DNA from: Semisulcospira habei
Lineage: Eukaryota; Mollusca; Gastropoda; Semisulcospiridae
Direction: 5' to 3'
Length of the DNA stretch: 64,000 nt
Assembly: GCA_036245525.1 (NCBI GenBank)
Contig: BTPG01000006.1
Span: forward strand, 70,109,101 to 70,173,100
Shown: piece by piece, positions 54,954 to 64,000 of the stretch
How the letters are laid out: each line of letters starts with the position of its first letter
Numbering within the stretch: the first letter of the stretch is position 1
Notes under the pieces: generated by a model
Database searches by the model: none
Told to the model about the DNA's origin: nothing
Seen by the model: the letters and a program-made list of their open reading frames with translations, nothing else
Position numbers and translations under genes: made by a program

Positions 54954-55543
54954 CGCTATCATGTCCGATCTGTTCCTTTAAACACGTACCGAACAAGCAA
55001 ACGTAGGCCCAGTGACGTTTTGCGTGCTGGGTGTTTCTAATTCAAAGGACACATGTGCCAGAATTGGGCAAAAAAAAGCCCACGTACTGACTTAGAGATT
55101 TATTTTTTGTTGTTTTTTGTTTTTGTAATGCAACGAAGCTGGACTTACTGCTTTTTACCACAATAGGGCAGCAGTCATAAAAAAGTATGCTTGCCTGTGG
55201 TTTTGGACCATACAGCTCCAATATCAAATACCAGGACACAGCTCCAGAAACTCGTCGATGAGCTAACTGGTCCGTTCTACACGTGGTGATTTTCGGCGTC
55301 AGTGATAGTCGATTGCAGTCTCCATGTGACATTCATGCGTTGTTGTGGTTGACTTTTTGTTGTTGTTGACCAGTTCAAATTCGTTATTTTCATACATCAA
55401 ACTCCTTTTTTTCACCCCAAAAGTAAATCTTTATATTAGTTGTCTTTAAAGGGAGAATTCAACACAACATAGACACAACACAACAGAATGAGCTAGCAGG
55501 AAAATGAAATCAGAGCAATAGGTAAACCAAATTAGAGTACTGG

Positions 55544-55645
<102 letters not shown>

Positions 55646-55654
55646 AAGAGAAAG

Positions 55655-57361
55655 AATGACAGACCTATCATTTTGAGCCTTCCACTGAACACCTACTACA
55701 TAAAGCAGTAGACTACCCCCAGGCGCCCCGCCATCCGCTGGAGAATATCCAGACCTCCCACTGAGGGGGGATGTTAGAAAATATTCCCAGATTTTGGACC
55801 TGCTGAGTAGATTTTAAGTTTTTGCCGCCTACGACCGGTTTCGCCCCAAGAAGTGAGGGGGGGGGGGGGGGGGGCTCTTCAGGTAGGCATACGGCGTAAC
55901 CTGAAATTGCAAACAACGCATGTACTAGAAGCCGCCTCCAGAATTTACTGGTAGCACCACCAGTACAGCGCGGATTGCATCCCTAAAGCTCTATACGGTG
56001 TTGCAGTGGAAGAAGACAGACTAATTTTGAAAAGGCAACACCTAGGCAATTTGTGGTGCAATTATTATTTACTTTTAACAAAGGCGTCGCCCAAAGCCAA
56101 AAAATGCACTCAAACAGATTAGTTCGAAAGGACGTAATTTTTCATTCAATTCTGAGAATGCTGTGCTAATGCCATGGAATTCCAGGCTGGTAAGCTTGCA
56201 TTGTGTCATCAGGACATCAGCTGCCCTTTTGTGACTGCATCGCTCACTAGTTCAAGAAAAGAGAGGGTAGTGGGAGAGAAGGAATGACAGACCCATCATT
56301 TTGAGCCTTCCACTTCCACTCCGACCCTCTCCGCCTCCACATCAGTCCCCCGCACCAAACTCAGCACTTTCGGCCCCCCCGCTCCTTCTCCGTCTACGGT
56401 CCATCCACCTGTAAAACTCTCCCACTCTCTCTCCGTCAGAAACACTCTCTCTCCTCCTTCCAGTCCGCCCTCAAAACTCACCTCTTCCAACAGTTCTAGC
56501 AATATAACATCACAACACCCCGCATATATATATATATATATATGCCTCACGTGTTTATAACGCACACGCTCAAAATAATAAATTCAAATATATATATAAT
56601 TTTTCATTAAATTCTGAGAATGCTCTTGCTACGCTAATGCCATGGAATTCCAGGCTGGTAAGCTTGCATTGTGTCATCAGGACATCAGCTGCCCTTTTTG
56701 TGACTGCATCGCCTACTATTTCTAGAAAGGAGAGGGATAGTGGGAGAGAAGGAATGACAGACCTATCATTTTAAGCCTTCCACTAAACACCTGCTACATA
56801 AAGTAGTAGGGACTACCCCCAGGCGCCCCGCAACCCGCTGGAGAATATCCAGTCCTCCCCCCGAGAGGGGAGGCTAGTGCATGAATATTCCCAAACAGAT
56901 CTTGGACCTGCGGATAGATTTAAGTTTTTGCCGCCTACAACCGGTTTCGCCCCAAAAGGGGGGGTGGGGGGGGGGGGGGGGGCTCTTCAGGTAGGCATAC
57001 GGCGTAACCTGAAATTGCAAACACAACGGATGTACGAGAAGCTGCCTCCAGAATTTGACTGGTAGCACCGCCAGTACAGCGTGGATTGCATCCCGAAAAC
57101 TTTATGAGGTGTTGCAAAGAAGACAGACTAATTTTGAAAAGGCAACACCTAGGCAATTTTGTGGTGCAATTATTCTTTACTTTTAACAAAGGCGTCGCCC
57201 AAAGTCTCTCCCACTAACCCTCTCCTTTCTAGAACTAGTAGGCGATGCAGTCACAAAAAGGGCAGCTGATGTCCTGATGACACAATGCAAGCTTACCAGC
57301 CTGGAATTCCATGGCATTAGCGTAGCAAGAGCATTCTCAGAATTTAATGAAAAATTACGTC
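55655..57361. mobile_element. Composite element: two direct 480-bp copies plus direct and inverted 150-bp arms
   Basis: Block B ('gaatgacagacctatcatttt' to 'aaaggcgtcgcccaaag') occurs at 55,655-56,098 and 56,750-57,205. Block A ('acgtaatttttcatt' to 'gagaggg') occurs at 56,131-56,270 and 56,597-56,735, and inverted at 57,206-57,361 as a terminal arm. Between the A copies lies a retroelement-like tail (56,300-56,565, SALKTHLFQQ-like in one frame). Probably a non-autonomous element nested in its own copy. Confidence 0.7.
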
Positions 57362-57589
57362 CCTTGAGCTATTCTGATTGAGTGCTTTGGGGGATGGGGA
57401 GCCAGTGAAGGAGTTTGAGCAGGGAAGTGATGTGGTCGGATTTTTTCTTTCTGAGGACGAGGCGGGCAGCATTGTTCTGGACGCGCTGGAGAGTGAAAGT
57501 GGTGGAGTGAGGGAGGCCGGAAAATTTCCGAAACCTCAGTAGCTGAGCTGACCCTATGCACCACGTAAATGTCCTGTGTCTGTCTTTTA

Positions 57590-57745
57590 CTGTGTTTGTA
57601 TTCAGAGTGGATGCGTATGTGTCACGTGCGCGTGCGTGTTGGGTGCAGTTCGCGGCGCTTTGAGCCGATTCGCCGAATTGGGAAAAGCGCCTACAATAAT
57701 AACCGGTATTATATTATTATTATTATGTCACAGTACGCCATATCA
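57590..57745 (+). mobile_element. 5'-truncated SINE S3 fragment
   Basis: 'ggcgctttgagccgattc' and 'gggaaaagcgcctacaataa' with a (TTA)n tail match 11,471-11,600 (inverted) and 14,640-14,700. Confidence 0.75.
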
Positions 57746-57856
57746 GGCGTGCCGCATTTGGATACGCGGCAACAAGCCGGCAAAGAGCCGGGTATCCGTA
57801 TGCGGCAGATTTCAAATGAGTTAGTCCGTTCAGTTCCAACACATTGCATCAGGATA

Positions 57857-57908
57857 TGCATCGATCATGATGGTTCCCGGGTGGTGCCAGAATAGCTTGG
57901 CGCCTACC
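57857..57908. repeat. Half palindrome, family H1
   Basis: 'cgatcatgatggttcccggg' and 'gccagaatagcttggcgcc' form one arm only. The paralogous site at 62,643-62,745 keeps both arms. Confidence 0.8.
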
Positions 57909-57949
57909 TTGTCATGGTAAATAATATGTCCCCTAGTAGCGTAATGTAG

Positions 57950-58960
57950 TTTGGGATTGTCCACATTAGGGCCCAGTATGTTCAAGGTCCTAAGCAGTAG
58001 TGTCCGATACACTGTCTTAATTCTCATCAGGCGGGCGATAGCTGCACGAAATTCGCGGTCAGCCAGAGCGTACACTGCGAAATTGGCGGCTGAATTGAAC
58101 GCTGCAAGAAACGCTGTCACCAGCACAATGTCCTCGCCCACGGTCCTCGGGCCAATCAGGACGACTAAAATTAAAGGTATCCAACAGACGGAAAAGCATA
58201 TAAACACACCGGCCATCGTTGAACTGCCTTAAAGTTCAGTCTAGCTTTGGCAGCGGGGACACGAACACTGTCCTCGGGCAAGGTGATGGTCGTTGGTGAC
58301 GACCTTATTCTCCATGCTGGTGGGAGTTCCTTATGGCCTTGACCTGTTTTGCTGCCGTGCTTAGCAGTATGGCATGGAGAAAGAAGAGTGCTACCGTCAG
58401 TACTATGCCAATCACTCCGTTTGCGAACGCGCCTTCGTCCGAGTCGTAGCCAACAGCGATTATGCTGCAGCCGGGATAGCTTGTTACAGACCGAAACATT
58501 CTGAAACAGACGGAAAATGTAATGCAGTATACCCACGTCACAACGATGGCTGTGGCTACTTTTCTCTTGGTGACACCGATACCGCAGTAAAAAAAACGGA
58601 CATTTGATGTACAGCAACCTGTCCACTGCAATAAAGATGACAGTGAAGAGACTCGTGGATTTTGCCAGGTATTCCGCAAACACCTTCAGGAAGCAGCACA
58701 AAGGACATATGTCCTCATATTATCTTAGGTAAGCAGGAAGTCGCCATGGTATACAGACAAGCTGTTCAACAGCCACCAGAAGGTCAGACACGGCCAACGA
58801 CGCGATGTACATGTTAGATATGGTCTGCAGCGCCAAGTCGTCGCTATGGCGATCAAGGTCACGACGTTGGTCGCCACTGTCGCAACGAACACGTACACAC
58901 ATTCATGCGCCGAAATAATTGCGTAGTCAGCATTCGATGGCGTCAAGGATGATCCAGATT
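57950..58960 (-). pseudogene. Rhodopsin-type GPCR pseudogene, copy 1
   Basis: Seven-membrane receptor pieces follow one another on the minus strand in shifting frames. TM1 VFVATVATNVVTLIAIATTW, TM2 TISNMYIASLAVSDLLVAVE, TM3 with STSLFTVIFIAVDRLLYIK (DRL in place of DRY), TM4 KVATAIVVTWVYCITFSVCF, TM5 GVIGIVLTVALFFLHAIL, TM6 MAGVFICFSVCWIPLILVV (CWxP present), and TM7 FNSAANFAVYALADREFRA (NSxxNFAVY for NPxxY, then a helix 8-like region). At least four frameshifts or stops are visible (about 58,840, 58,725, 58,590 and 58,325), so no receptor can be made. I cannot name the ligand class. Intronless over this span. Confidence 0.82.
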
Positions 58961-59721
58961 CGTTATCGAATTTTTGCCGATGATTATCATTGTGAACATC
59001 AAATGTCGTACAGTGTGTGAAAAAGTCAGTCTTAAGTTTAATTTCTTTCAGTGTCTAGCTCGCTCAGAAAGCTATGGTTTTGTATCTAGCATCAAAGGAT
59101 GAAAAAGACATTTTCTTAGCGTACAAATGCGATCGTTACTGTCACACGAACTTAAAGATTTCTCTCGCCAGCAAGGACGACTATCTTCAAAATTCTCTGA
59201 GTCACGCCCATGAATGAAGGGATACTACGTGAGTACGGTGTAGTTAGTAGACAGCCGTGGAGCAAGCTAGCCGGACACTCTTCCACTCACAAGCTGGATC
59301 TAGCAAACTTCCCATTATACACGCACATATCAACTTCCGGGGAAAAGGAAAGTAGTCAACTGCTTAACAGTTCCAGAACAAAATGGTTTGCCATATTTTT
59401 CTGGAGAGGAAATGCCAACGCTCTAAGAGGAAGCCTGGCTCTTCACTGATAAAAAGGAAGAAGAATATGATCCCGCATTTCATCATCTCATTCTGCTTCT
59501 GCAACTAAATGAGTGTTCTGGCGTGCTGAAAGCACTTCTTTTTCTCATGTTTTGATGACTCAACTCGGTGTTCAAAAGATGCGTGTTAAACACTGCATCG
59601 CTCGGTCCCTTTCACAAACAGTCTAAGAGACTGAACAAACTGTTCCACGTTTTAAATTTGTTTCTCTCTCTCTCTTGGCTTGACTTCGCGAACGAAGATT
59701 TTATAGGAGTTGCCCACGACG
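58961..59721. other. No gene seen
   Basis: Upstream flank of GPCR copy 1. Short open frames (for example 59,210-59,449) have no recognisable content. Confidence 0.5.
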
Positions 59722-60030
59722 TGGTCCGTGGACGTTTCCTAAAGCCTGCGCGGTGGAGCTTTTTGGTGGAGTGCAGTGTGCACGGTACTGGCCCCACCCT
59801 TTAAACCCTTGGTTCATCTGCCATGGCCTAGCAAGCTGGGACGATGGCATCGAGGTCCTCGGGTCGTAGGTTTTATATCAGACTGTCCTTGTCCTAGTCT
59901 CTGGCTCAAAAGCCTTCCCCGGAGACACGGGGGCTTTGATGTCAGGGGTTTCCTCCCTTAGCCTTTCCGCAGCCAAGCGGCCAGGCCTGCAAGGCAGCAG
60001 GCGACTCGTGGAGGGCGGGGTCGTCTATGT
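59722..60030 (-). mobile_element. LINE 5'-region fragment, relative of 28.2-28.5 kb
   Basis: 'tcctaaagcctgcgcggtgg', 'ctggccccaccctttaaac' and 'ctggctcaaaa.ccttcccc' match the 5' region of the LINE at 27,475-28,860 closely. No coding sequence follows on either side. Confidence 0.75.
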
Positions 60031-61182
60031 CCCGTGCAGATGTGAACATCTGCCCACTGCCCACACCTATAAATATGCATGTTAAGTAAAGGATAGATTA
60101 TGAACATGCACAGATGTATGCATATTGAAAACAAATTTCCTCTCCTTGGTGACCACTACCATACCACTATAGTGATTATGTGCATCAAGGAATTCCTTCC
60201 ATCCATAATTAAAAGGATAAGTAATAAATAAATATGTAAGTGAATACATACATGAATCAATAATAAATAAATAAATAAAACATGTCATATAATAGAGAGG
60301 GCTACTATCTGTATTGTGTCTCATGCAGTCCTGATAAAGCTTTGTTTAATAACCATTAAATAGCATTCATAGAAAATGTCACATTATCGACCGTGGAAAT
60401 GTTAATTTGTTATCAGTGTTAACACCGTGCATCTCACAGCGTTTGACGATGACACAACTGCAAATCAAAACAAGATGATTTGACCGAGAAATGTAATTGG
60501 CCAACGATTTATTTGGGGAAGAACACTTTGCTCAGCGAGTAACGTTGTTATCATAAAATGTGATAAGGACTTATCACATGCTTATCACATGTTACCTTGG
60601 TAACATGTTTCAAGGGAACTCCCGTTGCCTTGAGAACGGGCGACCATGGGAAAAAAATGAATAGAGCCAGGCCAATGAGAAAAAGTGTAAATAGACTGAA
60701 AGAAGACAATGCAAATTATTAACCCATTATTGCCTTGAGCAGGTCGCATTAATAAATGATCGATTTATTGGGGACTGTCACAGTGTACATTATTTTTTAA
60801 ATCTCACGTTTCACACAAATGGACTTTTGTCCAATTACGACATGATTCCTAATACACGACGAAAGGACAAAAATACAACACAATATATTGCGCCGCACTT
60901 GCCTTTTCTCATTGTCTTTCGTTCTTCGTTCTGAATTTTTTCTCAGTTTTAATTTATTGAAAAACTATATGCTAAGCCCTTGACCCAACAGCAAAAGGAA
61001 TTGAGTCTCATGCGCCCCAGCGTTCGCGGGAGGCTCTATTCCTCTTGCTGGTGCCTTCGAATAACGTAACTTTGTTCTTCATTCAGAACTGTTTGAGGGC
61101 TTTCAGTCTTAAGTGCATGGTTTCCGCGGTCAAAGTGTATGCACACTTATCTCGGACGTGAAGGGCTCAAAGAAACGAACTC
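60031..61182. other. No gene seen; one H3-like hairpin
   Basis: 'gaattgagtctcatgcgccc' and 'ggaggctctattcctcttgc' (60,995-61,052) form a diverged H3 hairpin. Direct and inverted 'cttatcacatg' / 'gtgataag' words cluster at 60,560-60,590. Confidence 0.5.
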
Positions 61183-61194
61183 GGAAGCTGTCTT

Positions 61195-61564
61195 AATTAA
61201 TTGTACATTGCTTAACGTCCCGACAGCAACAAGACGTGCTGCACTGCTTGTGAAAAAAAAAAAAATAAACAGAACATTGAATGTATGTCAGCCGGTCCAA
61301 TACGTTAAATAAACCTACGCCATGGGGCCTAAATAAAGCTGAGACCATTTAGCAACACACATCCAATATCAAGGGCTACAGGCAGTGCAGACAGTTGGGA
61401 GAGTTTTAAAAAGGCAAATACAGGTGGATGGACCAAGGGTAGACAGAAACACATGCCCCAGAATAGAGGGAAAACCCCACCCTGTGGGGCTGACCAGGGT
61501 GATCCTGGGAACTAAAAAGCAGTCAACCCCACCCAAGTCCCCCAGGGCAGACCCGGGTGGGGGA
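61195..61564 (-). mobile_element. SINE S1 copy
   Basis: Minus-strand copy with a 12-bp target duplication GGAAGCTGTCTT (61,183-61,194 and 61,565-61,576) and tail (AATT)n. One internal deletion removes the 'ctttctcagg' word. Confidence 0.93.
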
Positions 61565-61576
61565 GGAAGCTGTCTT

Positions 61577-62569
61577 GAAATCAAACATTGTATTAAACGC
61601 TATCTGCGTTATAATTTCCAGTTTTAATCAGACATGGTACACATTTGATAAGACAATGTGACAGTGAGGACATGCGAAGCTGTAGAAAATTTTAAAAAAA
61701 ATTAAATTAAAAAAAAGAAATAAAAAGAAAAGAAAAAAGTATAAAATATATATATAAAATAAAGTAAATAAAATAAATAAAATTAAGAAAAAAACAAACG
61801 AACAAACAAACATGAAATAACGTTTAAAAAAATAAAGTAAACATAAAAAGTAACACGGAACAAGCTCATATAAAACTTATGGCAAAATAAAGACGCACAA
61901 ATGTGAACATGTTAATTGCTTTCAATGTCTTTGTCTCCCCACAAATGCTGTTCGTCTTTTCCTGTTATAAGACTTTCTTTATCTTAAACGCTTCGTGTTT
62001 TAGTCAGTCTGGATTGCATAAATGTACCTTCTTTCATCGGCCGACGGCGTTGACAAGGGAGAATTTATTGTAAATCAAGGAAAATTTCACTTTTCACAAA
62101 AATGGATTTACTGTCTCTCGCCTACTTAGGGCAGCAGTCATCCACAGTCGTTTTCTGGTCTGTGAGGTTTTACTATAATAGTTCAAAACCGTACAGTAAA
62201 AACTCAAATGCCAGCAAGCTGTTTCGGAAACATGATCATGAGCTAACTGTTGAGCTCTACATCTGACGATTTTTCGCTGTCCGTGACGCACGTTTGCAGC
62301 CTGCTTGTAGCAACACTCTTGCGACATATTGTGGTCCGCATGGTGCCATCTTGTTTGTTGTGGTGAACAAGTGACGCGTCGTGTCGCCCGCTGGTTGGCT
62401 TCAACGCGCTGCGACAATCCATCTGCCGGCCTTACTTCTCCGTTGCAATCGCAAGCGCCGGCGTTGAAAGCAGGCCGCTACCTCGCCACAGCGAAAATCC
62501 CCATGTGTTTTAGTAAGTCATTCCAGACGTGATATATACGCATACGCAAAAAAAAAAAAAGCTGACAAA
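61577..62569. other. Low-complexity and unassigned DNA
   Basis: 61,680-61,870 is A-rich simple sequence, so frames there are artefacts. 62,094-62,350 shares short words with 55,110-55,350 ('agggcagcagtcat', 'gagctaactg'), consistent with an older duplication. Nothing coding recognised. Confidence 0.5.
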
Positions 62570-62642
62570 AAACCGTGTATCCATATTCGGCATGTCTGGA
62601 ATGAGTTAATCCGTTCAGCTCCGACACATTGCATCAGGACAT

Positions 62643-62745
62643 GCATCGATCATGATTATTCAAGGGTGATGCCAGAATAGCTTGGCGCCTACAGTCACCA
62701 AGCTATTCTGGCACCACCCTTGAACTATAATGATCTACATGTCTC
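62643..62745. repeat. Palindromic MITE, family H1
   Basis: 'gcatcgatcatgattattca' ... 'agaatagcttgg' folds onto 'ccaagctattct' ... 'ttgaactataatgatc'. Lies in the 3' flank of GPCR copy 2. Confidence 0.85.
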
Positions 62746-62972
62746 CAAGTCGCGCAATGTAGTTTTCGGATGACAACTCCCGGCCCAACATTTGGAAATG
62801 CCCACCTTAAGGACCCGCCACACATGCCGGTTGTGCCCCGATTTTGAAGCCGATTGCGATCCGATTGCGATCGGATGACGTCATATATCCGATCCGTTCC
62901 CAACTCGGCTGGGAATCGGGTGTCTAGAACCTGCTCTATTTTTCCGATCCGAATCGGCCCCGATTGTAAGCT

Positions 62973-63137
62973 TCAACATATCAGAGCGCGTCTCGCAAAG
63001 CACGTTGTTTCAGTTTGAAAATGGCGGAAGATCAGTACCACCTTCGTTGCGGCCGATGTCTCGCCCGCCTCTTCCCGAATATGATCATCTGCTGATAATG
63101 CAAGCACATCATCATTACTGTCAAAACTAGCAGCCAT
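62973..63137 (-). pseudogene. Harbinger transposase N-terminal relic
   Basis: From ATG 63,137: MAASFDSNDDVLALSADD, the opening that many animal Harbinger transposases show (MAAS plus an acidic stretch). The frame then departs from the family, and the nuclease domain is absent. Confidence 0.6.
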
Positions 63138-63204
63138 TTTGCAGAACAGGTACGACTTTGATCTTCGGTTCAAACCGGTCGGCTAAAAAAGTCGGGAAAT
63201 GTGG

Positions 63205-63517
63205 TTGGTTCGTTAGTTCGGATTTAACGTCCACAGCACCGAGGTGATCATGGACGGCCCTGACGGGCGGGTTATGGGGGACAGGGAAATCTATTGCCTA
63301 TGGAGTACGCCCTGAACAATGATCAACTCAGACGCACTCCAACTGTGCCACTTTGATTTACCAGGACCTTTCAACGGACATGCTATTGAGCAAATCCGTT
63401 TTTTCCCCTGGATTGTGAGTCCAGCTACCGGGGCCGGGACGGGATTCGAACCCACGACCCGGCGATTCCTTTCGCTCTCCTGCTCCGACGTTTAACCGCC
63501 TGAGCTACTTGGGACTC
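63205..63517 (-). mobile_element. SINE S2, full-length, tRNA-derived
   Basis: On the minus strand the head begins GTCCCAAGTAGCTCAGGCGG (A box TAGCTCAGGCGG, 63,498-63,509) and contains a perfect B box GGGTTCGAATCCC (63,441-63,453). The body runs to a short 'ccgaactaacgaaccaac' 3' end. Truncated copies lie at 22,735 and 52,774. Acceptor-stem pairing is poor, so not a functional tRNA gene. Confidence 0.88.
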
Positions 63518-63651
63518 TACCGGGAAATGTGTGGCAGTGCACACGTTTTTATAGTCCGGCCCGATCACCTACCGATTCGAAACTGCTCGGGAATCGGCCT
63601 CAAAATAGGGCATGTGTGGCGGGGCCTTTAGAGCCCACTATGTTCAAGGTC

Positions 63652-64000
63652 CTAAGCAGCAGTGTCCGAAACACTGTTTGTCTTAATTCTCGTCAAGCGG
63701 GCGACAGCTGCACGAAATTCGCGGTCCGCCAGAGCGTACACTCCAAAATTGGCGGCCGAATTGAGCGTTGCAAGAATCATCGTCACCATCACAATGTCTT
63801 CACCCACGGTGCTCGGGCCAATGAGGCCGATGAAGTTGGAAGGCGTCGAACAGACGCAGACACAGATGAAAACACCCGCCATTCGTTGCACAGCCTTGAC
63901 TTTCAGTGTAGCTTTGGCAGTAGGCTGACGCCGGACTGCGTCCTCGGGCAAGGTCAAAGTTCTCGGTGACGACCTTATGACCCCAAGCTGGTGGGAGTTC
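63652..64000 (-). CDS. Rhodopsin-type GPCR, copy 2, C-terminal part (runs off the window)
   Basis: A paralogue of the pseudogene at 57,950-58,960, open to the window edge in one frame: NSHQLGVIRSSPRTLTLPED (loop 3), KVKAVQRMAGVFICVCVC (TM6), then VGEDIVMVTMILATLNSAAN and FGVYALADREFRAA (TM7 and helix 8). The one-base loss that breaks copy 1 in loop 3 is absent here. The toggle motif CWxP reads CSTP, losing the Trp, and NPxxY reads NSAANFGVY. This may be a working divergent receptor or a younger pseudogene; TM1-TM5 lie outside the window. Confidence 0.7.
   Translation of the reverse strand, partial: NSHQLGVIRSSPRTLTLPEDAVRRQPTAKATLKVKAVQRMAGVFICVCVCSTPSNFIGLIGPSTVGEDIVMVTMILATLNSAANFGVYALADREFRAAVARLTRIKTNSVSDTAA

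Larger units (their letters stand above)
62810..63627. mobile_element. PIF/Harbinger remnant with TTA duplication
   Basis: Ends AGGACCCGCCACACATGCC and, inverted, AGGCCCCGCCACACATGCC. TTA precedes and follows (62,807-62,809 and 63,628-63,630), the Harbinger target preference. It keeps the N-terminus of a transposase on the minus strand and is interrupted by SINE S2. The corresponding site at GPCR copy 1 ('ccacattagggccc') lacks it. Confidence 0.85.

Noticed and set aside
63440..63517. tRNA gene on the minus strand
   Set aside because: A and B boxes are good, but acceptor-stem pairing fails and the sequence continues into a SINE body found elsewhere in the window.

Overview
The window looks like nuclear DNA of an invertebrate animal, most likely a marine mollusc and perhaps a gastropod. 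I infer this from short exons with GT-AG introns, animal orthologues (BET1L, fatty acyl-CoA reductase), and a very high load of LINEs, tRNA-derived SINEs, DNA transposons and palindromic MITEs. The species call is inference; no ribosomal or mitochondrial marker is present.

Region 1 (1-12,940) is the most gene-dense part. A 12.64-kb Polinton/Maverick element (161-12,800) has 658-bp terminal inverted repeats that are nearly identical, and it sits inside an older repeat that supplies both flanks. It encodes a packaging-type ATPase, a protein-primed family B DNA polymerase, a retroviral-type integrase, small membrane or structural proteins, an unrecognised 292-residue protein, and a minor-capsid-like protein. 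The last is broken by a SINE, and one other gene has a -1 frameshift. I could not recognise a double-jelly-roll major capsid protein or an adenain-type protease. Several genes share a motif close to TTTGTYTATAAAAATG directly at the start codon, resembling a viral late promoter.

Region 2 (12,941-24,080) is a nest of transposons. A LINE reverse transcriptase (16.37-21.89 kb) is split by a 4,493-bp TIR element with a TATA target duplication. That element carries about ten copies of a 17-20-bp motif at 160-196-bp spacing and is itself interrupted by a THAP/P-type transposon remnant containing a foldback.

Region 3 (24,080-43,900) holds the only confident host genes: one coding exon of a fatty acyl-CoA reductase (24,683-24,928, minus) and a complete four-exon BET1L/GS15 SNARE gene (35,882-40,923, plus). 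A LINE endonuclease fragment, tandem monomer repeats and many hairpin MITEs lie around them.

Region 4 (43,900-57,400) is minisatellite, (CT)n and (TA)n DNA, three SINE copies of one family, several mutually nested LINE fragments (48.98-53.91 kb) and a composite element (55.65-57.36 kb).

Region 5 (57,770-64,000) contains two related rhodopsin-type GPCR loci on the minus strand: a frameshifted pseudogene at 57.95-58.96 kb and a better preserved copy running off the right edge. The second has a PIF/Harbinger remnant in its 3' flank, with the empty site preserved at the first copy.
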